DNA from: Protea cynaroides
Taxonomy: Eukaryota > Streptophyta > Magnoliopsida > Proteales > Proteaceae
Reading direction: 5' to 3'
Length of the DNA stretch: 64,000 nucleotides
NCBI GenBank assembly: GCA_028583415.1
Contig: CM053276.1
Coordinates: forward strand, 142,063,902 to 142,127,901
Both the position numbers and the translations under genes were made by a program. Position 1 is the stretch's first letter; every line of letters starts with the position of its first letter. Below the pieces are notes generated by a model. That model saw only the letters and a list, made by a program, of their open reading frames with translations. It was not told where the DNA came from and did not search any database. Shown piece after piece: positions 49,601 through 58,359 of the stretch.

Positions 49601-51220
49601 GTCCTCGAACAGTGATGACTCATCCTTGGTGCTTCCCAACGTCCCCTCTTCTTGGGACAATGATCGCACCCTCCCCCATCTGAGAAGAAGCAACCGCCGT
49701 CGAAGGCCTCCTGATTCTTTGGTGAGTTGGTGTACTATTTGGGCCACCCTGGTTGGGCTTGGTCTTGTTGGGTCGACTATGTGTTGGCCTTTTCTACTCA
49801 TGTTTTTATTTTGACTCCCGTCTTTTGATGGTCTTGCTTGTTGGTGTTCTCTTAAAATAAAAAAAAAATAAAAATAAATAAATAAATAAAGAGGGGATAT
49901 CTAGATTCTACAATTCCTGAAAATTTCAGTGCACAAAATTAAGTTTGAAGCTTTAAGTACAGATTCTATTGCATAGTTTATGATCTGCCTTTCTAGGGTT
50001 GAACATCCAAACTCCGAGACCCAATTTGGTATCATCCTAGCATTAGCTTAATTTATAATTTTATATTCATACGCCAAAAACCAAAAAGACGAGAGATTTT
50101 TTTCAAAAGGAAGAGAAATCACTAACAACACCTAGAACATCAATTTTCATGGAGAGGCTAGTCAGTCAATAGGATTAGGGGCTTGGACCATCAAACTAAA
50201 CCTTTCAATAGCTTTTAAAGGTTGGCATCTGATCGCATTGACTAAATACAAACAACACATGTAAACATGCATCACATACATCATTAAACTTAAACCGAGT
50301 GAAGGCCGGAGAAAAACAAAGGCCGGGGCTCAGGAATGGAACTCACGACGATGTTTTCATTGAGGGTGTCCCGCTCCTCAAAAGTCTTGTCTAACGTAAT
50401 CTTACCCAGCTCACTTCGCATTGTTGTCTGAGCGAGCTGAATTACAGCAAAAATGGGATTCTCAACACCATACGATGCCAGAATTGGGTCGACGATCTGC
50501 CAATAAGACACCATGGTTTACTAAAAATAAGGCGCGGTGAGCAGACACGTAACAAACTGCATACAAAATGGAAAAGGTCTAAAAAGAGAAAGAGAGAGGG
50601 GGGGGGAGATACCTTGACGTAAAGAACTCCATCTATTAAGATGCTGACATTATCCTTTGTAATAGCAGACTGGTCCGGAATTGGAATGGCCTCTTCCTTA
50701 AGGGAATGAACATATGCTATTCGATCAATAAACGGAATCAATAGGTGAATTCCTGAATCCAGGGTCTTCACATACTTGCCGAACCGTTCAATGACGTAAG
50801 CCTTCTTCTCGGGGACAATTCGGATGCCCCAATTAGTGGGTGGCATCATTTCATATCTGATGCTCTCCCAATTCCGTAAAAAATAAGAAACATAAGACGA
50901 CAAATAGTAGAAGCGAAGCAACTTAAAACTAGGAAGAAGAAGAAAGTTGGGAACGGAAATCAAAGATTTAGAAAGAGAATTGCTGACCTTGCGCTGAGCT
51001 CGTCACGATGACGACGACCGCTGCCGATATAACGGATGGATGTGCCAAAAGGGATGGGGAAATGAGATTGGAAGGTAGGTCGGCTCGAGACCGCAGGCAA
51101 TCTCCTGACAAGTAGTGAGGATGAGGATGCGGAAGAAACCTCTCTAAAACCTTTCGCTGCTTCGTGGAAGTCATTCAGAGACCTCAATGTGTTCCTGAAG
51201 GTAAGATTCATTTTCCACAT
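24510..51220 (-). CDS. mitochondrial stomatin-like (SPFH/prohibitin domain) protein
   Basis: Nine exons join in frame to 430 residues: 51220-50988, 50856-50613, 50496-50347, 43195-43138, 43045-42953, 41974-41876, 41219-41128, 24918-24859 and 24773-24510, all with GT-AG introns. Residues 1-77 are Arg/Ser-rich and lack acidic runs, as in a mitochondrial presequence. The SPFH core follows (NWGIRIVPEKKAYVIERFGK, GIHLLIPFIDRIAYVHSLKE, IDGVLYVK, AQTTMRSELGKITLD, DWGLKCLRYEI). Next is the coiled stomatin tail (AMEMQAEAERRKRAQVLESE, SEAAMMDQVNRAKGEAEAIL) and the plant SLP C-terminus (GTTMLLPST, PASMMAQALTIY). SLP proteins form inner-membrane scaffolds that organise respiratory supercomplexes and proteases; this is family knowledge. 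The gene covers 26.7 kb because introns 3 (7151 bp) and 7 (16209 bp) are full of transposons. Confidence 0.93.
24930..26292. other. SPFH intron 7, proximal part, nothing recognised
   Basis: AT-rich intron sequence with no coding motif or bounded repeat that I can identify. Confidence 0.4.
26293..26670. repeat. hAT-like non-autonomous repeat starting TAGTTGTCAAGG
   Basis: The left end CCATAGTTGTCAAGG and internal GCC/GGC palindromes (GCCGGGGC, GATCGCCTAGG) match the repeat class also seen at 37010-37080, 42090-42150 and 43954-44070. The segment AAAAGG(T)..CACCTT..TTGGTCT occurs twice inside (about 26380 and 26580). The right end is not clear. Confidence 0.5.
26686..26707. repeat. (GA)n microsatellite
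   Basis: About 11 GA units. Confidence 0.95.
27190..28440 (+). other. possible copia LTR remnant left of the hAT element
   Basis: The text from ACATGCCATGAGTTTTGGTGA (27204) onward resembles the start of long plant copia (SIRE/Maximus-type) LTRs, and the sequence right of the hAT insertion resembles the end of such an LTR. If both belong together the hAT inserted into that LTR. No protein-coding sequence was found here. Confidence 0.3.
28923..32458 (-). pseudogene. hAT-family transposase pseudogene (BED, DUF659, dimerisation)
   Basis: The ATG at 32458 opens a BED-type zinc-finger region in which the first Cys of the C-x2-C pair reads Tyr (TQYNFCGK) and a TGA interrupts codon 26. A DUF659/hAT catalytic region follows (MCDGWTDPTRKSIINF, IVTDNDSNFKKAGE, CAAHCIDLMLKD). 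Exons 30615-30485, 30354-30279 and one starting 30174 continue in frame (SEWWVLYG; hAT dimerisation CERNWSTFNLIHSKRWNRL). Lesions: the early TGA, a frameshift in an A run near 31790, TGA for Trp near 30748 and a frameshift near 29980. The tail to 28923 is acidic and disordered. hAT transposases cut and paste the element; this copy cannot. Confidence 0.85.
32618..32925. repeat. direct repeat in the hAT 5' subterminal region
   Basis: 32618-32762 and 32783-32925 are diverged copies (ACAACAA.C.AAATCGAAATCTGAAA.CGT shared), about 165 bp apart, between the transposase start and the right terminus. Confidence 0.8.
33406..33675. repeat. CTT/CTG triplet-rich low-complexity sequence
   Basis: Pyrimidine runs (CTTCTTCTT) alternate with GGCAGTGG/GTTGTTGCTGC blocks. 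A similar sequence occurs at 42400-42720. The open frames across both are composition artefacts. Confidence 0.7.
33680..33985. repeat. TGTATCG/CGATACA-rich repeat element
   Basis: About ten copies of TATCG or CGATA in both orientations are packed in 300 bp (TGTATCGACTGTATC, GTATCGACCGATACG). This looks like the subterminal structure of a non-autonomous hAT-type element. No target duplication was found. Confidence 0.6.
34000..34786 (+). repeat. copia-type LTR 3' portion
   Basis: A TATA-like CCTATAAAATGGG near 34252, several AAGTTGTAACTTG/ACTTGAG words and the terminal text AACCACTATAAAATC resemble the R-U5 part of long plant copia LTRs. A 35-bp unit (CTTATTGGGTCTTTCACTTG...) is tandemly duplicated at 34311-34382. 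No primer-binding site or internal domain follows, so it is a fragment. Confidence 0.45.
34787..35275 (+). mobile_element. LINE reverse-transcriptase C-terminal remnant
   Basis: Reading with stops and frameshifts gives TIIHPALVYGAECWAVKKHYI, then a block equivalent to the RPK.T..DVVRKHMHSLGL region and RAYWRERIHVADP near 35180-35215. These are hallmarks of the 3' end of plant LINE ORF2. It is 5'-truncated and inactive. Confidence 0.75.
35540..37260. mobile_element. non-autonomous hAT-like region with CCGAAATTTCGG termini
   Basis: The left part (35540-35660) carries TTCGGAATTTCAGTTTCG, CCGAAATTTTGCCGAAACC and CAGTTTCGG. The right part (37140-37255) carries GATTTCGACCGAAAC and CCGAAATTTCGG. 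These read as inverted subterminal arrays of one element about 1.7 kb long. Between them are the two repeat copies at 35820-36870 and a cluster of GCCTAGGCG/GCGCCAAGGCGCC palindromes (36180-36310 and 37010-37080). Boundaries are approximate. Confidence 0.45.
35820..36870 (+). repeat. two copies of a dispersed repeat (family also at 44270-46110)
   Basis: About 35820-36170 and 36400-36840 share ordered blocks: TTCAAGAACAAAA, GATTTTCAACTT, AAATCT..AT.AAAGTA..GCA.CACTAAAA, ACTTTAAACAGCATT and AACTC..ACTC.AGCAATCTC. The region 44270-46110 contains the same blocks. No coding motif is seen. Confidence 0.7.
37390..38620. other. SPFH intron 7, nothing recognised
   Basis: Contains a further GCC-palindrome scrap (37390-37500). 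The 122-codon frame at 37611-37979 shows no motif. Otherwise ordinary intron sequence. Confidence 0.4.
38625..40381 (+). repeat. probable solo or truncated gypsy LTR
   Basis: The right end GGGGGCGTTACA and the preceding CTTCCGCTAGTTTCC...TTGATTTG text match the 3' end style of long plant gypsy LTRs, including the one at 53275-55504 (CTTCCGCTATTG...GGGGTGTGACA). A TATA-like (TA)n AAAACATAAGAGG at 39008-39040 is followed by a GA-rich leader and a (CT)n tract (39157-39208). No primer-binding site follows, and the left end and target duplication were not found. Confidence 0.45.
39157..39208. repeat. (CT)n microsatellite
   Basis: About 22 CT units. Confidence 0.97.
40382..41120. other. SPFH intron 7, distal part, nothing recognised
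   Basis: No bounded repeat or coding motif. The 80-codon frame at 40650-40892 has no recognisable feature. Confidence 0.4.
42266..42325 (+). mobile_element. Au-like SINE fragment
   Basis: GGGCGTCCTAGTGTATGAGG, CCCGCTACTGCAGGGTCTGG and GGAGAGCAGAATGTAC repeat the order seen at 17859. It is truncated and lies in SPFH intron 5. Confidence 0.6.
42370..42760. repeat. low-complexity Ser/Ala-type triplet region and GCC palindrome scrap
   Basis: GCAGCGGCAGCGGCAGTG and CTTCTTCTTTTTC-type repeats produce long open frames on both strands with no domain. The end (42700-42760) includes GCCTTGACAACTGGACAAGCGG, related to the hAT-like MITE at 43954. Confidence 0.6.
43196..43950. other. SPFH intron 3, exon-4-side part
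   Basis: AT-rich sequence with GA-rich runs (43270-43430). No coding sequence or clear transposon end was found. Confidence 0.4.
43954..44070. mobile_element. short hAT-like MITE with GCC palindromes
   Basis: The ends AGTTGTCAAAGCG and CACCTTGACAACT form terminal inverted repeats around a 117-bp core of CGCCCAGGCG, GCCTAGGCGGGC and CCTTGGGCG palindromes. No 8-bp target duplication is visible. Just right of it (44118-44150) a hAT end GGTTCTAAATCTCGCCAAGATCTC recalls the termini of the 28473 element. Confidence 0.6.
44270..46110. repeat. dispersed repeat forming a palindrome, split by an insertion
   Basis: 44270-44515 and 45585-45715 together reproduce the family seen at 35820-36870. From 45720 to 46110 the same sequence runs back in inverse orientation, so 45590-45850 is a palindrome centred near 45717 (AGCTAATTATGCTAGCTTTGC at the turn). 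About 1.07 kb of unrelated sequence (about 44517-45580) interrupts the left arm at CTTTTTGATG. The insertion has no recognised coding content. Confidence 0.65.
46541..46596. repeat. (CT)n microsatellite
   Basis: About 28 near-perfect CT units. Confidence 0.97.
46870..47100 (-). pseudogene. captured DUF241-like protein fragment
   Basis: On the minus strand one frame reads FECFDDLLDLPQT, a stop, then ECLRRRSDWVENLLEDF, ICFVNVYDIFQF and LVIALKEQ. This follows the DUF241 pattern of plant proteins (a C-x-DDLL-LP-TQ helix, then WVE-LLDGS-RLLDVC, then a helix ending MKE). The upstream frame reads ASTRASLAWLCKGLILLKNV, equivalent to the preceding helix, after a one-base shift near 47040. Stop and frameshift show it is non-functional. 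The identification is by motif order only. Confidence 0.5.
47630..48700. other. SPFH intron 3; GAATTCG-rich repeat, otherwise nothing
   Basis: 47805-47965 contains repeated GGATCGAATTC/CCGAATTCGATCC/AAATTCGAATTCG words in both orientations, resembling a non-autonomous hAT-type repeat. The rest shows no genes. Confidence 0.45.
48700..49892 (+). other. pyrimidine-rich sequence with an A-rich tail, possible retroposon
   Basis: A C/T-rich stretch with long but motif-free frames, including a Pro/Ser-rich 137-codon frame at 49401-49814, ends in an (A)n(AAAT)n tail at 49853-49890. The tail suggests a non-LTR retroposon or processed copy, but no reverse transcriptase, Pol III box or target duplication was found. 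Confidence 0.3.
49893..50346. other. SPFH intron 3, exon-3-side end, nothing recognised
   Basis: Ordinary AT-rich intron sequence leading to the donor at 50346. Confidence 0.4.
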
Positions 51221-51501
51221 TGCCACCTTTCTTTTAGCAATTTCTTATGATTCTCCTCCTCCTATTTCTGCCGTTTCCGTCAGGATGATTGGAATCTGAG
51301 CTATCAAGGGATCCGCTCAGGGTCGAGAGTTTGAAGAGTCCGAAGTCGAGGCTCTCACCCTTCTTTCTTTTTTTTTGGGTAAACTTTTCAAGAACTGTGC
51401 TACAGGCGCAACTCTCACCCTTTTTTGTTACTTTCCCCTCCCCTCCTGCGCTTGAACTTCTACAGAGAGCATAATTCTTAAGGATTCAAATCGTCTCCTC
51501 C

Positions 51502-51698
51502 CACTTCAGGGAGGAGAGATGGCGGTCTGGATAGATGACAGCTACCTGGCTCTCGGGTGAATCCGAACCAACTATCCGAGTCGATACCCCAGCCGACAAG
51601 CTGAGCCAACAGAGGTATCGGCTCAGATGGATGACTCGGATTCACTCAAGAACCAGGTGGCGGCCATCCATCCAGGCCACCATCTCTCCTCCCTGAAG
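51502..51698. repeat. foldback element 1 upstream of the SPFH gene
   Basis: 51502-51588 pairs with 51613-51698 over almost the full length (CTTCAGGGAGGAGAGATGG against CCATCTCTCCTCCCTGAAG), leaving a 24-base loop. It lies about 280 bp upstream of the SPFH start codon. Confidence 0.85.
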
Positions 51699-51767
51699 TA
51701 CAGGGAGAAGACAATTTGGATCCAATTCTTAAACGCGTGCACGAAAGGTTCAATAAACCCTGCCAAA

Positions 51768-51770
<3 letters not shown>

Positions 51771-51818
<48 letters not shown>
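51771..51818. repeat. (CT)n microsatellite
   Basis: About 24 CT units between two foldbacks. Confidence 0.97.
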
Positions 51819-51822
<4 letters not shown>

Positions 51823-51831
51823 GGATTGAAA

Positions 51832-51971
51832 TCGTCTCTAATTATTGGAGGCTCCAATCACTAATCCAGTGGTTGCAATTAACCAGGCACACTTATCGAT
51901 GTATTAGTAGGCACGCCCAGTTAACTTTAATCGTCAATCCAGCGATTGGAGTCTCCAATAATTGGAGACGA
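51832..51971. repeat. foldback element 2
   Basis: 51832-51900 pairs with 51903-51971 (TCGTCTCTAATTATTGGAG against CTCCAATAATTGGAGACGA), almost without a loop. A further small palindrome CGTCTCCAATTG/CAATTGGAGATG follows at 52052-52081. Confidence 0.85.
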
Positions 51972-52081
51972 ATTGAACTCGTGTCACTGTCCAACCCCTT
52001 CCGCAAGGCATTCATCTTGCAGCGCTGTACTCCTTTTGTCACGTCCACATCGTCTCCAATTGGTACGACAATTGGAGATGA

Positions 52082-52640
52082 CAAGGGTTCGATGCATTTG
52101 CGCCACGTGGCATTGCTTTAATCCAAAGGTGATGATGGCTAGTGAAATAAACAGACTTACCTGCAACGTTAGAACATATTGAAACAAAATATTAGACTCT
52201 ATTTGGATTTGGGTTTTCATTCATTGGAAAAAGGTTTCTTTAGGGGAAACGAAGAATGAAGTTTCTTCTTCTTTGGGAAAAAAAAACCAAGAACGAAGAA
52301 GGACCTTTCTTTCAGGAAGACTCTATTTCGATTTGGGTTTTCAAGAGAAGGTTTGGTTATGAGGTGATGAATAATGTCCTTCAATACTTGGAGTTCTGCT
52401 TCCTTCTCACGAAGTTTCCTCTGGCTTGACTACAGGTTAGTTTCCAGTTCTAAGATCTGGTTTCCAGCTCTAAGATCTAAAAACCAGTCCCTAAAAACTT
52501 TTGTTTCCTACTCATCCTCCCCACCATCGATTTTCACATATACATTTGCAACCAAAAACAGATGTATCACATTTGAGCCATCGGTGTTAGAATTTTTAAT
52601 GCAAGTTAGGGTTTTCCCATGAGATTTCCCATGAACCTTA
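52082..52640. other. sequence between foldbacks and copia remnant
   Basis: Contains a short direct repeat (GACTCTATTT.GATTTGGGTTTTC at about 52195 and 52320). No gene recognised. Confidence 0.4.
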
Positions 52641-52649
52641 ACGAATCCA

Positions 52650-53274
52650 CCACACAGATTACTAGAATACAATGGGTATTAAAAGAGAAGATAGAACACA
52701 TACCATTTGCTGTAAATTGATTTTCGACCGGTTCCTATAGCTTGAATGTCTCGATTAAAGTCTTCCACAGTCTATTGGGATCCCTTTTTGCCTCTGTGCG
52801 TATGGGAACATCAGAGAGATAAAAAACCAATGGCTGCAGGGACTCTAACCATAGTATTTATAATACTATCCCTAACCCAGAACCATTCCTACAGTGGACT
52901 GGGTTGTTAGTCTCTAACCAGTGACGAAAGAGACCTGAACCGGTAAAATAAGTAATTGAACTCCCACTTAACAACTGATTAGGTAATTGATCAAGCCCAC
53001 ACAACAGGAATTTAACAATCTCCCACTTGGGCTAGATTAATTACAAAACTACCGTCGAGAAGTGTAGCCATGGAATCCTATTACATAATAAACCGTCATC
53101 AAACTTTGATCCAGCCATCAAGATTCTCAATGTCGAGCAACAACGAAAAATACTCCAACACATCTAGTGTACTACCTTCTGTCAGTTACATACAAGGGTT
53201 TACTTAATGACATGAATCACCTAGAGACATACATACATGAAAATTTTATTTCTTGTGGGTCCAGATAGAATAAC
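52650..53274 (-). mobile_element. copia LTR and polypurine tract, minus strand
   Basis: On the minus strand CCAAGTGGGAGATTGTTAAATT at 53030-53009 matches the polypurine tract plus LTR start common to plant copia elements. The LTR then runs down to about 52650 with a TATA-like ATTATAAATACT. 53028-53274 would be the 3' end of the internal region, and its continuation was displaced to 62147 and beyond by the gypsy insertion. The outer LTR end is not fixed. Confidence 0.5.
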
Positions 53275-55504
53275 TGTAAGACCCGTGTCAATCTAACCCG
53301 GTCTTACTACCTTGAACCAGGTCTACCCATCATGGTAAAGCCAAATGGACCAAGTGCGTGAAGGAGATCGTGATCCCAAGTATTAAACTGATCCAAAAAC
53401 ACTCAAAAAAGGGCGAGGGTCGCACACCCAGTGAGGTGGGGTCGGACCCCCCCAGTACAAAAAGTCAGACCCTCAGTTTTTAACCGAGGATCGGACATTT
53501 TAAAACCAGGGGTCGACGGGATTATCGACCCCCAGTTGCCGTCAGAAACAGAAATTTGAAAACTTTTCTAATTTCGGTTGGGCTCTTTCCTAATATCAAA
53601 GGGGCTTATTTTAGGAGTTTCTACTCTATATAAAGGACGTCCCTAAGCCTCTTTCACTCCTTTTAGAACCCTAATTGAATTGAGAGAAAGAGAAGAGAAG
53701 GAAGAGAAGAAGAAGAGAAGGAAAGTAGAGAATAAGGCAAAAGGAGAAGAGTTTCAGAGAAGGAGTACTCTTCTCAGGTAAGAATACTAATTCTATGTAT
53801 TTTGTGAGACTTATAATAGTTAATGAGAAAAGTATGATGTAGGAGAAACCCCAAACCATCAATCCATGATTAAGTTTCAATGGAAACCATGGAGGAGATC
53901 AACTAAACCATATGATATGTAAAGAGTAGTTCTAAACCATAGGAAGTGTATGGAATGGACTATGGAAGGAAGCCATAGGATTCAAACAAGAGAGAATGGG
54001 CCAAAAGGTGATTTATCGACCAAACCCACGGGGGGTCGCACCTAGGGTCGATGGACCCATCGACCCTGGCATCGACCCTACTATAGGGGGTCGCAGTATA
54101 CTGCTACCCTAGCATCGACCCGTCCTGCTACCCCTAGTTAATAGCAAGTTGGAAAAATTAGAATAAAATCTAACTAAATTCTATCGACTTTGTTAGATCT
54201 TCTAGCAATATAATATCAATATAAAGGTGATTCTTAAAACTTGAAAGAGGATCTACTAGCAAGCTAAGGTGAGGAAACAAAATCTAAACTAATTGGTTAA
54301 TAACAAACTATTTTTATTTCTTGAGTCCAATGCTATGCTTGATTCTATGCGAACATGCTTGTAATTTGCATTCAGCATGTCATCCAATATTTCTATTTAT
54401 TGTTCATGCATATTTACTTTATTATTTATAACATGATAATGACTATGATGATAGGAATAGGCATGTAAATGTATGTGTGTGGTTGGTGTACTTGATGCGA
54501 GCGAGTATCAGGGGGAGTGTCATAGGTCGGGCCTCAGCACTCTAGCTCTATCTCTAACTCAAGTCTTGTGCATTAGCATCGTCGTATCGCCATTACTTTA
54601 GTAGAACTATTACGTCGTAGAGTATCAGGGGAGGTGGTCTCGGTCCTTGTAGTCTCTGACTCTACCGGGGGGCCTTAGCTCTATCTCTATGGGCGTTCTG
54701 ATGGATGATGGGGTGAGGCCTTGGATACACTGTTTGGCATTAGGATTGGTTAGTCGCGAGCCCAGTTTGCAAGCCCTCGCCAGAAGGGGCTTACGTGTTG
54801 GTATGGCACTGTACAGCAATAAACGTTAACCTTTGTTGTACAATGTTCATGGTAGGGTGGATGGGGATGACACTAAACATTAACCTTTGGGCGGGCTTCC
54901 ACACCCTGTGTATAGAGGAGGGGTCAATAAACGTTAACCTTTAACCTCCAACCCTTTCTATTGCATATTGTAAACTTTAAACCAGACCATAGATATGAAT
55001 TGAATGCATGCATATGTATTGTTGCATTGTTTTGTTTGCTCACTGAGCCACGATGTGTGCTTACCCTCTCGACGTCGAATATTTTTAGTTGATGATGCAG
55101 GTACTACCATCGAAGATTATGTCAATGCTCCGGTGTACGGGCACATTGCGACAATGGAAGTTGAAGACGAAGTGGATACGCATGACTCCTCTTGCGAGTG
55201 CAACTCATGAATATTCGATTAGATTTTATTTTAATTATTTGGATTTAGTAAAGACATGTAATTGGTATTTTATTTATGTCTCTGTTGAAACAACATAATT
55301 GATATTTTAATATGATTATCATATTTAGATTTATCAGTTCATTTTATTATAAGACTTCCGCTATTGTTTATTTACTCTGATTATGAATGTGGATGTATGA
55401 GGTTTAGATAAAACGGATATAGCCTACTCGAGATCCTGGTTGAACCGTTGGTTTATTGATGGTTCATCACACCATTCTGAATAGTACGGAATTGGGGTGT
55501 GACA
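53275..55504 (+). repeat. 5' LTR of the gypsy element (2230 bp)
   Basis: The LTR starts TGTAAGACCCGTG and ends GGGGTGTGACA. The last ~460 bp recur as the 3' LTR remnant at 61685-62146. A TATA box CTATATAAAGG lies at 53627-53634. GGGTCG/CGACCC words are dense at 53405-53545 and 54030-54130, before and after the expected transcription start. Confidence 0.9.
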
Positions 55505-55507
55505 ACT

Positions 55508-55519
55508 TGGTATCAGAGC
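55508..55519 (+). other. primer-binding site, initiator tRNA-Met
   Basis: TGGTATCAGAGC lies three bases after the LTR end and is the standard complement of the plant initiator tRNA-Met 3' end. Confidence 0.9.
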
Positions 55520-55928
55520 ATCTCAGACCTTGTCCGCTAAACTTGCATACCTTCACGACGAATTGTGAACTGAGATAGGATAAAAGTAAAAGCTATAATA
55601 TTAACACACTATAAGCACAAGTGATGTTTGAGACCAAATTTGAAAAGAGAATAATGTATCTATTAAAGGGAGAACAATTTTAAATACAATGAGAGAGAAA
55701 CAAACGTATATAAATAGCTAAAGCAGAGTACAGTCCACAACCCGGACAGTTACTCTGTAGTACAAAGAAAGAAAACAAATACAATCATGAAGCTGGAGGT
55801 GAAGGAGGAGGCGGTGCCTCACGGTCTCTGTCATAATCCTCAGCATAGACTCTAGTCAACCAGACTACCTGAGTCTGGGTCGTTTGAAGACTAGCTGTGA
55901 GACCAGCCACCCACTGATTAGTCACGCG

Positions 55929-57137
55929 CTAAGCACCCAAAAGCTCCTCCATCCGCATATCTGACCGGCGCTGAGCATCTATGAGCTCTCCCATCCTCAT
56001 GTCCGATATGCGTTGGGCGTCTAGTAGCTCATCCACTCTCACACGCTGAGCGTCTAGTAACTCACTCATCCTCATATCAGATCTGTGCTGAGCCTCTCTG
56101 ATCTCATGTAATATCCCCATCATATCAGAAGGTGGGTGTGAAGGACCAACCGCATGAGAAGGACCAGCCGCATAAGAAGTACTAGCTCCAGCAGCATGTG
56201 TAGATGAAGGAGGTGGTATGGAGTCCACATCCATGTACATACGGTCATCATCACCAGCAGGCTCCCTATGAACTCCAGCGGCTGCTGCTGCTGCCTCAGC
56301 GTCAGCCATCTCCACGCGAGTGCGAGGGCGCCTGGGCATCCCCCATGCCCATCTTACAGATGGCATCCCAATCCAGAGGCGATGAAAAGGACTTCTCTTG
56401 AATCTTCTCATCCACTAAGTCAACCCCCAGGAGGGTAAGCAAGGTAGTGATCATGCGTCCATAAGAAAGGTTGCCAGTGTGATTCGGCAACGTGGCACTG
56501 ATCATGGTACGCATGATGATGTATGGAAGGCAGACAGCTGCCTAGTGCATATATAGTATAATAAATACTGGGTCAACTGGGAGATCCTCTCGTAATGACC
56601 ACTCTGCGGTATCAGATTATGCTGGATGATTTTGTAATATACCCGTGGATCTGAACGCAGACAACTCGCTTTCATCTGCCAGTGATCAGGTCAGATGAGC
56701 TGGCTATCGATCTCAGCCCTCATCTGTAGAGAAAAGAACTGGGGCTCTCCAGGAGCACAGAACACCATGGGGCCAGCATAGGAAATGCCCAGTAAGTCGG
56801 CCAGCTGTCGATAATCAAATGAGACGTCAACCCCCTTGACGTAGCTCGTGATGCGAAGCTCCTCACCCCTCTCCACATCATTGTAATCTCCCACCACCTG
56901 GAGATTACAGTAGAACTGGCGTACCAAGTCAGGATGGGTACATGCGTCATAAGTGATGACAGGAAGCCAACCCATGTCACCAAAAGCTCTCTCCACATTG
57001 AACAAGGCTAGACTAGCAAAGTCCACTTTGCGGCCTCCATCTACCTTCTTACGAGCAAAGTGGGCATATTGTGCCTCAGCTTCATTAGTACGGAAGCGAA
57101 GACGGTCGCGAACACTAGGAACTTTGGTACGGGCCAT
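55929..57137 (-). pseudogene. antisense ORF: putative plant transposon protein in a gypsy element
   Basis: The minus-strand ATG at 57137 (MARTKVPSV) starts about 148 codons containing FASLALFNVERAFGDMGWLP, FYCNLQVVGDYND and GVDVSFDYRQLADLLGIS, which resemble the plant transposon-protein domain (Transposase_32, PF20167). After a stop at 56693-56691 the same coding region continues in shifted frames (DPRVYYKIIQHNLIPQ, IIMRTMISATLPNHTGNLSY, LLTLLGVDLVDEKI, LDWDAICKMG). The last frame (56411-55929) has a low-complexity middle and ends in four copies of a 14-residue repeat (SDMRM-ELLDAQR). A splice-acceptor-like TTTGCAG precedes the ATG, hinting at a 5' UTR intron. Antisense extra ORFs are known from some plant gypsy elements. 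The role is unknown and this copy is broken. Confidence 0.65.
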
Positions 57138-57739
57138 AATATCTGCAAACCACAAGGAAAAACAGATAATGTATTAGTAAGGTAGAAAAATCGGAAATTT
57201 TGACATTATAATGACGTAAGTTGGCCAAAAACCTCACTTTTCACCCATACACGTGGGCAGGAGGACTTACGTAGGTTCTAAACTATCCTGCAATACTCAT
57301 ACAGTTGGAAATTCTAGCTAACGGAATTCAATTTGAATAAATTTCTAGAAATTTAAAAATCTTGACAATTTAGGGCAAAAAGGGAAAATTTCGAGTTTCT
57401 CGATAACCAACCGATGAAACTCAAATATTTTTGAGGGTTTTCGTCCATTGACTCACCAACAACAAAAGCCCCCAATAAAAATCGAATTTTTATGGCTGAA
57501 AAAAGTTTAATTTGAAGAAAACGAGATATACGGGTGAAAACCTAGAAAAGAAAACCTAAAAACATGTAAAGGTAAGATACATACATGTAGGGAAGGTGTA
57601 GACGTCGAAACAAGGAACCCAAATGACCAATGTAGCAGAGTTGGCACTGTAGCAACTCAGAGGAAGGAGACGAGTCGAAACGGAGGAGGAAGAATGGAAA
57701 ATGAACTCAGAATCAGACCTTAAAAATCTGATTTTTGGT

Positions 57740-58305
57740 TCGGGGGTCGGAGAATTCGACCAGGACCATCGACCCACCCATCGACCCCCGTATCGACCCG
57801 CAGCTCTCTGTAATCTGATAGAAAACCAGGGGTCGAACCTAGGGTCAGACATACCATCGACCCCCGTATCGACCCGCAGCTCTCGATAATTTGACAGAGA
57901 ACCAGGGGTCGCACCTGGGATCGGACACCCATCGACCCCCACATTGACCCCCGATTTCGATAAGAATCAGTGATTCCCAGGGTCGATCCTAGGGTCATTT
58001 ATACTTCATGTATATACACTAACCGATGTTATTTTCAAAATTTTCAGATCATTCTGTGAAAAATACTGTCTTTTCTATGCAGGGTCGATGGTATGTTTGA
58101 CAGAGAACCAGGGGTCGCACCTGGGGTCGGACACCCATCAACCCCCACATTGACCCCCGATTTCGATAAGAATCAGTGATTCCCAGGGTCGATCCTAGGG
58201 TCAGACATACCATCGACCCTGCATAGAAAAGACAGTATTTTTCACAGAATGATCTGAAAATTTTGAAAATAACATCGGTTAGTGTATATACATGAAGTAT
58301 AAATG
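57740..58305. repeat. GGGTCG-rich repeats and duplicated inverted segments
   Basis: Between the divergent antisense ORF and gag lies the structure A-B-A'-B(inverted). A is 57891-57996 and recurs at 58097-58202 with two differences. B is 57996-58096 and recurs inverted at 58205-58305 without differences by eye. A carries CAGGGGTCGCACCTGGG and CATCGACCCCC, similar to the LTR arrays at 53500 and 54030. Further CGACCC units lie at 57740-57860. Confidence 0.9.
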
Positions 58306-58359
58306 ATTGCCTCACGTATTTTAATGATTTTCAAGCATCACCATTATCAGAGGAAAAAT

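Noticed and set aside
49401..49814. 137-codon Pro/Ser-rich frame as a gene
   Set aside because: No recognisable domain, located in an intron of the stomatin-like gene and followed by an A-rich tail; better explained as retroposed or anonymous sequence.
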